From positions 1 through 64,000 of the forward strand of contig CAKSST010000009.1 of NCBI GenBank assembly GCA_934489895.1: a stretch of DNA of 64,000 nucleotides, written 5' to 3'. Source of the stretch: an uncultured Eubacteriales bacterium. Lineage in GTDB: Bacteria; Bacillota; Clostridia; Oscillospirales; Acutalibacteraceae. The first letter of the stretch is position 1. Every line of letters begins with the position of its first letter. Positions 1 through 8,475 of the stretch are shown one piece after another. The notes under the pieces were generated by a model, which worked only from the letters and a program-made list of their open reading frames with translations, had not been told where the DNA came from and searched no databases. The position numbers and the translations under genes are program-made.

Positions 1-104
1 GATGTCAGTATGTTGCTTAAAATTTAATATAACCTACCATAGGGGCTTTTTGTACTGTCCGCACAAATTGGGTCAGTACAGATTTTCCTTTGGGGCTCAT
101 TTAT

Positions 105-1592
105 CTAATTGTGATAAAGTTTTTTGGTTTGATAACGTGGCTCATAGGTTATATGAACACCGAGCTTGTTAAATACATTTTCGTCAACTTTTGAAAGTAT
201 AACAGTGGAGTGTGCGTTACAGCCACGCAGTTTACTAAGCTGTTCCATTGCTAATGCAGCGGTTGGGTTGGTAGCGGCACAGATGGAAAGAGCAATTAAT
301 ATTTCATCAGTATGAAGCCGTGGGTTATGGTTGCCCAAATGGTTTACTTTGAGCTTTTGTATTGGCTCAATAATAACGGGGGATATAAGCGGAATATCTT
401 TGGCAATGCCTGCAATCTCTTTTAATGCTTTAAGCAACAATGCGGCAGATGCGCCAAGCAGGGAAGAAGTTTTACCAGTAATTATTTTTCCGTCAGGCAG
501 TTCAATAGCTACTACAGGTGTTTTTGTTTCTTCAGCACGGGCGAGAGCAGCGGCAACAACAGGCCTGTCCTCAGTGGTAATATCAAGGCTGTTCATAAGC
601 AATTCTATCTTGCTTACCTCATCGTTACTTGCGTAGCCTTGTCTTTGTGCAACTAAAGTATCATAATAGCGTCGAATGATTTCTTGCTTTGAAGCTTCAC
701 AACAGGCTTCGTCATCAAAAATGCAATATCCCGACATATTAACGCCCATATCCGTAGGACTTTTATAGGGTGACTCACCCAGAATGCGTGTGAGCATTGT
801 ATTTAAAACAGGAAAAATTTCAACATCACGGTTATAGTTTATAGCGGTTTCACCATACGCTTCAAGATAGAATGGATCTATCATATTAACATCGTTTAGG
901 TTGGCTGTTGCGGCTTCATAAGCTAAATTAACGGGATGTTTAAGCGGCAAATTCCAAACAGGGAAAGTTTCAAACTTTGCATAACCTGATTTTATACCGC
1001 GAATATGGTCGTGATAAAGCTGAGAAAGGCAGGTTGCCATTTTTCCGCTTCCGGGACCTGGGGCAGTAACAACAATCAAGGAACGGGTAGTTTCAATATA
1101 ATCGTTTTTGCCATAGCCATTTTTGCTTACGATAAGCGGAATGTTTACAGGATAACCCGGTATCACATATTGATAGTAAACCTTGATGCCGCGGTCTGAA
1201 AGACGTTTTTTGAATATTTCAGTGCTGGGCTGGTCGGCATATTGCGATATTACAACGCTGCCGACATAAAGACCTATTGCTTCAAAAGCGTCAATTAAAC
1301 GGAGAGTTTCAAGGTCGTAAGTTATGCCACTGTCACCACGACGTTTATTTTTCTCAATATCATTGGCATTGATAACGATAACAATTTCTGCCTGGTCTTT
1401 AAGCTCGAGCAGCATTTTAATTTTACTATCGGGTTCAAAGCCAGGGAGAACTCTTGAGGCGTGAAAGTCGTCGAAAAGCTTGCCGCCAAACTCAAGATAC
1501 AGTTTGCCGCCAAACATATTTATACGTTCACGTATTTTAAGAGACTGAAGCTGAACATATTTTTTGTTATCAAAGCCGATTTTGACTGACAT
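105..1592 (-). CDS. DUF1846 (UPF0371) family protein
   Basis: A 495-residue protein matching the DUF1846/UPF0371 family along its whole length, from the N-terminal GFDNKKY to the C-terminal Gly/Pro-containing segments. The family is widespread in Firmicutes and Actinobacteria; its biochemical role is not firmly established, although a structure-based link to nucleotide or phosphate-ester chemistry has been suggested. No signal peptide or membrane segment is visible, so it should be cytosolic. The internal GPGSGK stretch (about residues 180-185) looks like a phosphate-binding loop. The start ATG at 1592 has a strong GGAGG ribosome site about 7 bases upstream, and a good promoter lies just beyond. 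It is monocistronic, with glmS ending behind its promoter. Family membership is confident; function is not. Confidence 0.9.
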   Translation of the reverse strand: MSVKIGFDNKKYVQLQSLKIRERINMFGGKLYLEFGGKLFDDFHASRVLPGFEPDSKIKMLLELKDQAEIVIVINANDIEKNKRRGDSGITYDLETLRLIDAFEAIGLYVGSVVISQYADQPSTEIFKKRLSDRGIKVYYQYVIPGYPVNIPLIVSKNGYGKNDYIETTRSLIVVTAPGPGSGKMATCLSQLYHDHIRGIKSGYAKFETFPVWNLPLKHPVNLAYEAATANLNDVNMIDPFYLEAYGETAINYNRDVEIFPVLNTMLTRILGESPYKSPTDMGVNMSGYCIFDDEACCEASKQEIIRRYYDTLVAQRQGYASNDEVSKIELLMNSLDITTEDRPVVAAALARAEETKTPVVAIELPDGKIITGKTSSLLGASAALLLKALKEIAGIAKDIPLISPVIIEPIQKLKVNHLGNHNPRLHTDEILIALSICAATNPTAALAMEQLSKLRGCNAHSTVILSKVDENVFNKLGVHITYEPRYQTKKLYHN

Positions 1593-1627
1593 ATAATTGC
1601 CTCCAGCACAAATATAATATACGCATT

Positions 1628-1656
1628 ATTATATCACTACACAAATAAATTAGCAA
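1628..1656 (-). promoter_or_regulatory. sigma-A promoter of the DUF1846 gene
   Basis: On the minus strand TTGCTA (1651-1656) and TATAAT (1628-1633) are separated by 17 bases, about 35 bases before the start codon. Confidence 0.6.
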
Positions 1657-1663
1657 GGTAATT

Positions 1664-1709
1664 TTAAAAAAGACAAACAGACCGCAATAGAATTATTCTG
1701 CGGTCTGTT
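1664..1709 (-). terminator. Rho-independent terminator of glmS
   Basis: Inverted repeat ACAGACCGCA (1677-1686) / TGCGGTCTGT (1699-1708), followed on the minus strand by a T-rich run. It sits directly after the glmS stop codon. Confidence 0.75.
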
Positions 1710-1715
1710 GTAAAT

Positions 1716-3536
1716 TTATTCAACTGTAACGGATTTTGCAAGGTTACGAGGTTTATCAACATCTATACCTCTATATACAGATACGTAATATGCAAGCATT
1801 TGCAAGGGAATAATAGAGGTTACAGGTGATAACCAAAAAGACGTGCATGGTACAGTAACAGTTTTATTAAAATTGACTTCAATATCATTTATCTTATCTG
1901 ATAATACACCGACTGTTAATGCGCCGCGGGCGATAACCTCACTTACGTTGCTTGCAGTTTTAGGAGCAATTTCAGGATTGGAAATTACAGTAATTACAAT
2001 AGTGGAATCTTCAATCAAGGCGATAGGACCGTGCTTTAATTCACCCGCTGCATAGGCATCTGAGTGAATATATGAAATTTCTTTAAGCTTTAACGATGCT
2101 TCAAGAGCAATGCAATAATCAATGCCGCGACCAAGAAAATAAATATCCGATTCGTCTTTTACAAATTCGGCAAGGGCTTTGATGTTATCGCTGGAATCAA
2201 GAACTTTTTCTGCAAGCTCGGGAAGGGAAAGTATCTCTTTTTTATACTGAACGAGTTCTTCTTTATCGCAATAACCGGTAATATCACCCGCAAAAGCTGC
2301 AAAAAGATATAAAGCAACTAATTGCGTGGTATATGCTTTTGTAGAAGCAACGGCAATTTCCGGGCCGGCGTATGTATAAAAAATATAGTCTGACTCTCTT
2401 GCGATGCTGCTACCCACAACGTTTGTAATGCCAAGAACCTTTGAACCGGCGCGTTTAGCCATTCTTAAACTTGCAAGGGTATCCGCAGTTTCGCCCGACT
2501 GGCTGATTAGAATAACTGAAGTCTCTGCGGTTAAGAGTGGGCTATTGTAACGAAATTCGGATGCTAAAACCACTTCTACAGGGATACCTGCAAAGTGCTC
2601 AATAACTAATTTGCCTACAAGACCTGCGTGATATGCAGTGCCACAGGCAACAATATATATTTTTTTGCTTTGGTTAATAAAGTCGCTGTCGATATCGTCA
2701 TAAGTGATTTCGAGTTTGGAATTAATGCGTCCGGATAATGTGTTATGAATTGCAGTGGGCTGTTCGTTAATTTCTTTCAACATAAAGTGATCATAACCGC
2801 ATTTTTGTGCTGCTTCAGCTGAAAAATTTACAGTAACAATGTCTTTTTTAATAGGATTAAGTGCATTATCAAAAATTTTGACGTTGTCCTGTTTTATGGC
2901 GGCAAATTCACCGTCGCTTATCTGATATATTTTCTTAGTTGAAGAGAGAATGGCTGGGATATCAGAAGCAATAAAATTTTCGCAATTGCCGAGACCGATT
3001 ATTAGCGGACTGTCTTTGCGTATTGCATAAAGTGTATCGGGCTGCTGTGAAAACATAATGCCAAGAGCATAGCTTCCCTCTAACATATCGGTTGCAGATT
3101 TAACTGCTGATAAAGCATCGCCATTGAAGAAATAATCGATAAGATTAGGAATAACCTCAGTATCTGTATCAGAAACAAAGGTATAGCCTTTATCACGCAA
3201 AAATGAACGCAACTGCTTATAATTTTCAATAATACCGTTATGTACTACAGCAACAGTGCCGCCGGAATTTGTATGCGGATGAGAGTTTATTTTAGAAGGT
3301 GCGCCGTGTGTTGCCCAACGTGTATGACCGATACCTATAGTGCTGTTACAAACACTGCTACCGATAACATCAGACAGATTGTTTAATCTGCCTTTTTCTT
3401 TATATACAGTTATTTTATCATCTTCATATAATGCAACGCCAGCAGAGTCATAACCTCTGTATTCTAAACTAGAAAGACCATCAATTAAAATATTAACGGC
3501 GCGGCGTTTGCCAACATAACCAACTATTCCACACAT
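1716..3536 (-). CDS. glmS: glutamine--fructose-6-phosphate aminotransferase (isomerizing)
   Basis: GlmS makes glucosamine-6-phosphate from fructose-6-phosphate and glutamine, the first committed step to UDP-GlcNAc for peptidoglycan. The protein has the N-terminal class II glutaminase domain starting MCGIVGYVG, whose Cys2 is the nucleophile after Met removal. Two SIS sugar-isomerase domains follow (SQSGETADT motif at about residue 350), and the C-terminus KPRNLAKSVTVE is diagnostic. I take the ATG at 3536, giving 606 residues, because Cys must be second and TAAGGAGC lies just upstream; a longer frame to 3575 would bury the nucleophile. The leader, about 95 bases from a predicted promoter, is AT-rich and too short for a recognisable glmS ribozyme. 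Confidence 0.97.
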   Translation of the reverse strand: MCGIVGYVGKRRAVNILIDGLSSLEYRGYDSAGVALYEDDKITVYKEKGRLNNLSDVIGSSVCNSTIGIGHTRWATHGAPSKINSHPHTNSGGTVAVVHNGIIENYKQLRSFLRDKGYTFVSDTDTEVIPNLIDYFFNGDALSAVKSATDMLEGSYALGIMFSQQPDTLYAIRKDSPLIIGLGNCENFIASDIPAILSSTKKIYQISDGEFAAIKQDNVKIFDNALNPIKKDIVTVNFSAEAAQKCGYDHFMLKEINEQPTAIHNTLSGRINSKLEITYDDIDSDFINQSKKIYIVACGTAYHAGLVGKLVIEHFAGIPVEVVLASEFRYNSPLLTAETSVILISQSGETADTLASLRMAKRAGSKVLGITNVVGSSIARESDYIFYTYAGPEIAVASTKAYTTQLVALYLFAAFAGDITGYCDKEELVQYKKEILSLPELAEKVLDSSDNIKALAEFVKDESDIYFLGRGIDYCIALEASLKLKEISYIHSDAYAAGELKHGPIALIEDSTIVITVISNPEIAPKTASNVSEVIARGALTVGVLSDKINDIEVNFNKTVTVPCTSFWLSPVTSIIPLQMLAYYVSVYRGIDVDKPRNLAKSVTVE

Positions 3537-3638
3537 AAAAATGCTCCTTATATTACAAAAAATTTTATAAAACAAATAATTTTATAAAACAAAAAAGAAA
3601 TTTTATAAAGCCGGATCAAATATATTAAATACTATTAC

Positions 3639-3667
3639 ATTTTACAACAAAAACATATAAAAGTCAA
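3639..3667 (-). promoter_or_regulatory. sigma-A promoter of glmS
   Basis: Minus strand TTGACT (3662-3667), 17-base spacer, TAAAAT (3639-3644). This predicts a short leader of roughly 95 bases. Confidence 0.55.
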
Positions 3668-3736
3668 CGATATTTGTCTCATATGATATATTAATAATAT
3701 ATTATATTAAAATAAGCGATTGTTTAAAAAATTCTA

Positions 3737-3764
3737 TTGACAAAATGTGTTCTTGTGATATAAT
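3737..3764 (+). promoter_or_regulatory. promoter of the tRNA-His gene
   Basis: Perfect TTGACA (3737-3742), 16-base spacer and perfect TATAAT (3759-3764), ending 12 bases before the mature tRNA-His. Strength fits a stable-RNA promoter. Confidence 0.8.
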
Positions 3765-3776
3765 TATTAACACTGT

Positions 3777-3854
<78 letters not shown>

Positions 3855-3859
3855 TTTTT

Positions 3860-3883
3860 CCACTTCTTCGGAAGTGGTTTTTT
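3860..3883 (+). terminator. terminator-like hairpin between tRNA-His and tRNA-Gln
   Basis: Seven-base stem CCACTTC/GAAGTGG with a stable TTCG tetraloop (3867-3870), followed by six T. It may terminate, or attenuate, transcription before tRNA-Gln, for which no separate promoter is visible in the short gap. Confidence 0.7.
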
Positions 3884-3895
3884 AAAAATTAATAT

Positions 3896-3970
3896 TGGGG
3901 TGTCGTCAAGCGGTAAGACACAGCACTTTGACTGCTGCATGCGTAGGTTCGAATCCTGCCACCCCAGCCA
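3896..3970 (+). tRNA. tRNA-Gln(TTG)
   Basis: Acceptor arms TGGGGTG (3896-3902) and CACCCCA (3960-3966), anticodon stem CAGCA/TGCTG with anticodon TTG at 3928-3930, T-arm GGTTCGAATCC, and encoded CCA (3968-3970). Confidence 0.96.
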
Positions 3971-3971
3971 C

Positions 3972-4011
3972 GTCGTCGCGGACTATGTATCGTTCGCGAC
4001 GACTTTTCTTT
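3972..4011 (+). terminator. terminator after tRNA-Gln
   Basis: Nine-base GC-rich stem GTCGTCGCG (3972-3980) / CGCGACGAC (3995-4003) followed by TTTTCTTTT. A second hairpin, GACTTTTC/GAAAAGTC (4001-4020), overlaps its tail. Confidence 0.75.
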
Positions 4012-4347
4012 TGAAAAGTCATCGGCTCACTCACGCCGTCGCTCCTCCTTTCCGCAAAAAGGCACGCTTGCTACGACTGTTCGCTTGTAAACGCGCTCGC
4101 GGCGCCTCCGGCTTATTACTAACATTTTCGGGTTAGCGGTGAGAAACGTTTTGTCATTCGGTCAAAGCAGTTTCGAGAATAATATGCAAAACCGCGTTAG
4201 GTTTTATATACTGTTCAGGTGTTGAGTACGGGTAATTTTTTAAGCTACCGCTCGTATCGGTAAAGAATGCCAGGCACAGAATAGAATGCAATTAATTTAT
4301 TGAACGACTCCAAATAACAAGTAAGCTGCTTTGTTAATAAATTGCCC
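4012..4347. other. intergenic stretch with GC-rich short palindromes, no confident gene
   Basis: The first 110 bases are much richer in G+C than the surroundings and contain several short self-complementary GC blocks (around 4090-4115). The remainder is AT-rich. A 45-codon open frame with a TTG start lies on the minus strand (4154-4291), but it has no convincing ribosome site, so I do not call it a gene. Confidence 0.4.
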
Positions 4348-4376
4348 TTGCTACTATTAGAAAAATATGGTATAAT
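4348..4376 (+). promoter_or_regulatory. promoter of the cysteine-synthase family gene
   Basis: TTGCTA (4348-4353), 17-base spacer, perfect TATAAT (4371-4376), leaving a leader of about 60 bases. Confidence 0.6.
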
Positions 4377-4444
4377 CATACTTAACTGTTACAAGAATTT
4401 TATTTGTGCATATAATGCGGTATACTATCTTGAAAGGATTTTGT

Positions 4445-5371
4445 ATGGTCTGCAATTCTATTTTAGATGCAATTGGCAATACGCCCATGATAAAGCTTCG
4501 GCGTATGTCATCATCTCAGGATGCTGAAATATTTGTTAAATTTGAAGGACTTAATGTGGGCGGTTCAATAAAAACCCGCACAGCACTTAATATGATTAAT
4601 GAGGCCGAAAAGCAAGGGCTAATAAATGACGATACAATTATTGTTGAGCCAACAAGCGGCAACCAGGGAATAGGGCTAGCACTTGTTGGCGCGGTAAAAG
4701 GACTGAAAGTTAAAATTATAATGCCTGACTCTGTTAGCGAAGAACGCAGAAAGTTGGTTGAGCATTACGGAGCAGAAGTTGTTTTGATACATGATAATGG
4801 AAACATAGGGCTTTGCATTGAAGAGTGTCTTGCGTTAGCGCTTAAAATGAATGCTGAGGACAAACGTGTTTTCGTTCCGCAACAGTTTGAGAATCCTGCC
4901 AACCCCGAAATTCAGCGCAAAGCTACCGGTGTAGAAATATTGCAGCAGGTTGACGGAAAAATTGACGGATTTTGCTCTGGTATTGGCACGGGCGGAACAA
5001 TAACCGGCATTGGCGAAACTCTAAAAGATAAAAATCCTGATATAATGATATGGGCTGTTGAGCCTGAAAATGCTGCTATACTTTCCGGCGGCTCAATAGG
5101 CACACACATACAGATGGGTATAGGTGACGGTATTATCCCTGAAATACTTAATCAGAAAATTATTGATGATGTTTGTATTATCAATGATGAAGAAGCTTTG
5201 CAAACCGCTAAGGATTTAGCCTCAAAAGAGGGTATCATGTGCGGTATAAGCAGCGGCACTAACGTTGCGGCTGCATTAAGAATGGCTAAAATTCTTGGCA
5301 AAGGCAAGCGTGTGGTTACCGTATTGCCTGATACGGCGGAAAGATATTTTTCAACACCATTGTTTGAATGA
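4445..5371 (+). CDS. cysteine synthase family protein (PLP-dependent beta-replacement)
   Basis: A fold-type II PLP enzyme of 308 residues, closest to O-acetylserine sulfhydrylase (CysK), which makes cysteine from O-acetylserine and sulfide. The N-terminal GNTPMIKL, the Schiff-base lysine K43 in GGSIK, the phosphate-binding GTGGTITG (about 176-183) and the C-terminal SSGTN are all present. Two canonical positions differ: GGSVKDR is GGSIKTR, and the substrate loop TSGNTG is TSGNQG, so the substrate may not be the standard one. The ATG at 4445 is chosen because AAAGGA precedes it and homologues start close to this point; the frame is open to 4406. It is monocistronic with its own promoter and terminator. 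Confidence 0.88.
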   Translation: MVCNSILDAIGNTPMIKLRRMSSSQDAEIFVKFEGLNVGGSIKTRTALNMINEAEKQGLINDDTIIVEPTSGNQGIGLALVGAVKGLKVKIIMPDSVSEERRKLVEHYGAEVVLIHDNGNIGLCIEECLALALKMNAEDKRVFVPQQFENPANPEIQRKATGVEILQQVDGKIDGFCSGIGTGGTITGIGETLKDKNPDIMIWAVEPENAAILSGGSIGTHIQMGIGDGIIPEILNQKIIDDVCIINDEEALQTAKDLASKEGIMCGISSGTNVAAALRMAKILGKGKRVVTVLPDTAERYFSTPLFE

Positions 5372-5396
5372 AAACTTTATTTATAAGCGACTCGGT

Positions 5397-5433
5397 ATTA
5401 GGCGGAAAGCAATTGCTTTCCGCCTAATTTTTC
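5397..5433 (+). terminator. terminator of the cysteine-synthase family gene
   Basis: Near-perfect inverted repeat (5397-5428) with a 16-base arm beginning ATTAGGCGGAAAGC, followed by TTTTTC. Confidence 0.85.
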
Positions 5434-5615
5434 AAGGCAGGAGGGAACTTGAACATTTATAGGTTTGGCTTTTGTCTCTACAAATTAGGCCAAAATGGTG
5501 AAGAAAGCATTAGCTGAAATGGTGAAAGAGGATAATACTGTTTACAGTTTTTATTTGCTTATATATAGTTTTTGTGTTATATTGTTTCTAGAATTTTCTG
5601 CAAGGAGAATATTGC

Positions 5616-7478
5616 ATGCCTTTTTTACCTATTTCATATAAAGAAATGCAAGATTACGGCTGGGACAAGCCTGATTTCATTATTGTAACGGGTGACGCAT
5701 ATGTTGACCATCCGTCTTTTGGTACTGCAATAATTTCGCGCGTGCTGGAAAATGCGGGCTATAAGGTTTGCATTTTACCACAGCCACAATGCAATGATGA
5801 TTATAAACGTTTTGGTAAGCCTCGCCTTGCGTTTTTAGTTAACAGCGGCAACATAGACTCAATGGTTGCGCATTATACCGCAGCAAAGAAAAAGCGCAGT
5901 GATGATGCTTACACGGCGGGCGGCAAAGCAGGCGCCCGTCCCGACCGTGCTGTTATAGTTTACTGTAAAAATATCCGCCGTATATACGGCGATATTGCAA
6001 TTGCCATCGGCGGTATTGAAGCATCTTTAAGGCGTTTTGCCCATTATGACTATTGGGACGATAGGGTGCGTCCGTCAATTTTAATCGATTCATCAGCGGA
6101 TTTACTTATGTACGGTATGGGGGAGAGGCACATTGTTGAGATTGCCGACCGCCTTGCAAATGGTGAAAATATTACAGAGCTTACTAATATTAGAGGGACC
6201 TGCTACAGTGTTAAAACAACAGAATACACACCCGGTCCTGTAAAAGAGTGCCCGAGCTTTGAAAATGTTTCACAGAATAGTGAGCAGGGCAAACGCAACT
6301 ACGCAAAGGCTTGCCGTATACAGCAACAGGAGCACGATGCAGTACGCGGTAAAACCGTAATACAGCGACATGGCGACCGTATTGTTATACAAAACCCACC
6401 TATGCCTGCGCTTAACACTAAAGAAATGGACGAGGTTTATTCCTTACCATTTATGCGTGATTATCATCCGTACTATGAGAGCATGGGCGGTGTGCCCGGT
6501 ATTGAAGAGGTTAAATTTTCTATTATACATAACAGAGGCTGTGTCGGTGGTTGCAATTTCTGCTCTCTTGCTTACCATCAGGGTAGACAGATTTCCTGCC
6601 GCAGTCACGATTCTGTTATAAGAGAAGCAAAAACTATTACCGAAATGCCTGATTTTAAAGGATATATTCACGATGTCGGCGGACCTACTGCTAATTTCAG
6701 AGCGCCATCTTGTGATATTCAGCTGGCTCGGGGACTTTGTCCTGACAAAAAATGTCTTGCGCCAACAATGTGTAGGGCGGTTAAGGTTGACCATACGGAT
6801 TATTTATCTTTGTTGCGCAAGATTCGCACATTGCCAAAGGTTATAAAGGTATTTATACGTTCGGGTATACGCTTTGATTATCTTGTTGCCGACAAGGATG
6901 AAACATTTTTTGAGGAACTTGTAGAGCATCACGTAAGCGGACAGCTTAAAGTGGCGCCTGAGCATTGTTCTGCCAATGTTTTGAGGTGTATGGGCAAACC
7001 GTCCATTGATGTATATAACAGGTTTAAAAAGCGTTTTTATGAGCTTACTGCAAAGCTGGGCAAAAAACAGTTTTTGGTACCGTATCTTATGTCCTCACAT
7101 CCGGGCAGTACCTTAAATGATGCGATAGAGTTGTCTTTGTTTTTAAAAAAAGAGGGTTTACACCCTGAGCAGGTGCAGGATTTTTACCCAACACCCGGTA
7201 CGGTTTCAACATGTATGTTTTATACAGGGCTTGACCCGTTTACTATGGAAAAGGTTTATGTTCCGCGCACCGCGCGTGAAAAGGCTGAGCAGCGCGCTTT
7301 GTTACAGTATTACCGTCCTGAAAATAGGCCGCTTGTACTGGCGGCGCTTAAAAAGGCCGGACGATATGACTTGATTGGCACAGGTAAAAACTGCCTGGTA
7401 GCGCCAGATAAACAGTCGGATTTTAATCGCAGAAAATCATATCAAAACAGCTATAAAAACACGAAGAAACGCAAATAA
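5616..7478 (+). CDS. YgiQ family radical SAM protein
   Basis: A 620-residue protein of the YgiQ family (UPF0313). It opens with a cobalamin-binding-like region (VTGDAYVDHPSFG, about residues 25-37). A radical SAM core follows, with the cluster-binding cysteines C309, C313 and C316 in CVGGCNFC (spacing CX3CX2C), and then the family-specific C-terminal part. Family members bind a 4Fe-4S cluster and cleave SAM to a 5'-deoxyadenosyl radical; their substrate is unknown. An additional Cys-rich segment (CDIQLARGLCPDKKC, about 368-382) follows the core, as in other YgiQ proteins. AAGGAG lies 8 bases before the ATG. The C-terminal tail is very basic (KSYQNSYKNTKKRK), hinting at nucleic acid contact, but that is inference. 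Confidence 0.93.
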   Translation: MPFLPISYKEMQDYGWDKPDFIIVTGDAYVDHPSFGTAIISRVLENAGYKVCILPQPQCNDDYKRFGKPRLAFLVNSGNIDSMVAHYTAAKKKRSDDAYTAGGKAGARPDRAVIVYCKNIRRIYGDIAIAIGGIEASLRRFAHYDYWDDRVRPSILIDSSADLLMYGMGERHIVEIADRLANGENITELTNIRGTCYSVKTTEYTPGPVKECPSFENVSQNSEQGKRNYAKACRIQQQEHDAVRGKTVIQRHGDRIVIQNPPMPALNTKEMDEVYSLPFMRDYHPYYESMGGVPGIEEVKFSIIHNRGCVGGCNFCSLAYHQGRQISCRSHDSVIREAKTITEMPDFKGYIHDVGGPTANFRAPSCDIQLARGLCPDKKCLAPTMCRAVKVDHTDYLSLLRKIRTLPKVIKVFIRSGIRFDYLVADKDETFFEELVEHHVSGQLKVAPEHCSANVLRCMGKPSIDVYNRFKKRFYELTAKLGKKQFLVPYLMSSHPGSTLNDAIELSLFLKKEGLHPEQVQDFYPTPGTVSTCMFYTGLDPFTMEKVYVPRTAREKAEQRALLQYYRPENRPLVLAALKKAGRYDLIGTGKNCLVAPDKQSDFNRRKSYQNSYKNTKKRK

Positions 7479-7542
7479 AATTGTTCTTGCGATTTTGCGT
7501 ATACTGTGGTAAATTATAATAAATATTTTTTTAGGTGATATT

Positions 7543-8433
7543 GTGGAAAAAACAAAAACAGGCAGTTTTTTTTATGGAATGCTATGCGGTGCTTTTTTGG
7601 GCATAAGTGTTATTGCTCCGGGTATTAGCGGAAGTATAATGGCTGTTATGATGGGAATATATGATGATTTGATAAATATCATTTCAAACCCTTTTAAAAA
7701 ACTAAAAGCAAATATTAAGTATTTATTGCCTATGGTTATAGGCGCAATCATAAGTATGTTATTACTTATACGCGCGTTGAACTTTTTGTTTGAAAACTAT
7801 ACTGTTCCTGCTTATTTGCTTTTTATGAGTCTGATAGCCGGCAGTATCCCTACGGTAATTGGTGAAGCAAAGCAGGAAACTATAAAGAAAAAGTATTTTA
7901 TTGGTACGGTAATTGCCTTCTTGTTTGCGCTTACTATCGGTATTTTAGCAAAGTCGGACTTTGCTATTGGTATTGATACATCAAACCCGGCAAGCCTTGG
8001 TATGCGCATTTATCTTCCTGTATGCGGCGCAATTTCAGGTATGATGAGTATGATTCCCGGCATGAGTATTTCAATGCTTCTTATGATGTTTGGTGTTTAT
8101 CAGCCTTTATTGTCTCTTGCAAATGATATTATTGAGCCGTCAGTATGGTTCAGTGCCGCCTGGTTTGGCGATGTTCTGATTGTCGGAATTATTGTGGTTG
8201 CTTTTGTTGTTGGTATGATGCTTTTCTCTAACATAACCAAAATAGTTTTCAAAAAATATCACAGCTTAGGCTTTTTAATGGTTTTGGGATTTATGTCAGG
8301 CTCTATAGTAAGCGTTTTTCCCGGATTACCTAAGGGCTTAACAAATTGGATATTAAGCATTGCTGCCGTTGCGATAGGCGTTTTTATTTCATATTTATTC
8401 AAGATGTTAGGCAAAAAATTTAATGTCGATTAA
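7543..8433 (+). CDS. DUF368 family integral membrane protein
   Basis: A 296-residue, strongly hydrophobic protein of the DUF368 family with about eight predicted membrane-spanning segments. The conserved APGISGS near residue 26 and a second repeat-like PGMSISMLLMMFG near residue 173 suggest an internally duplicated transporter-like fold. DUF368 proteins have been linked to polyprenyl-phosphate recycling, alongside the DedA family, but this member cannot be assigned from sequence alone. Translation starts at a GTG (7543) with AGGTGAT upstream. It is 64 bases after the YgiQ gene with no terminator between them, so the two may be cotranscribed. A strong bidirectional terminator follows. Confidence 0.88.
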   Translation: MEKTKTGSFFYGMLCGAFLGISVIAPGISGSIMAVMMGIYDDLINIISNPFKKLKANIKYLLPMVIGAIISMLLLIRALNFLFENYTVPAYLLFMSLIAGSIPTVIGEAKQETIKKKYFIGTVIAFLFALTIGILAKSDFAIGIDTSNPASLGMRIYLPVCGAISGMMSMIPGMSISMLLMMFGVYQPLLSLANDIIEPSVWFSAAWFGDVLIVGIIVVAFVVGMMLFSNITKIVFKKYHSLGFLMVLGFMSGSIVSVFPGLPKGLTNWILSIAAVAIGVFISYLFKMLGKKFNVD

Positions 8434-8436
8434 AAA

Positions 8437-8474
8437 AATAACCTACAGTCCATAACGGCTGTAGGTTATTTTTT
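8437..8474. terminator. bidirectional terminator between convergent genes
   Basis: Twelve-base arms AATAACCTACAG (8437-8448) and CTGTAGGTTATT (8459-8470), flanked by A and T runs so that it can serve both the DUF368 gene and the convergent AraC gene. Confidence 0.85.
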
Positions 8475-8475
8475 A

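Noticed and set aside
3537..3660. glmS ribozyme upstream of glmS
   Set aside because: The leader after the predicted promoter is about 95 bases, almost purely A/T, and lacks the conserved cleavage-site and pseudoknot segments.
4154..4291. 45-codon ORF on the minus strand
   Set aside because: TTG start, no ribosome site, sits in compositionally odd intergenic DNA. Kept only as a low-interest observation.
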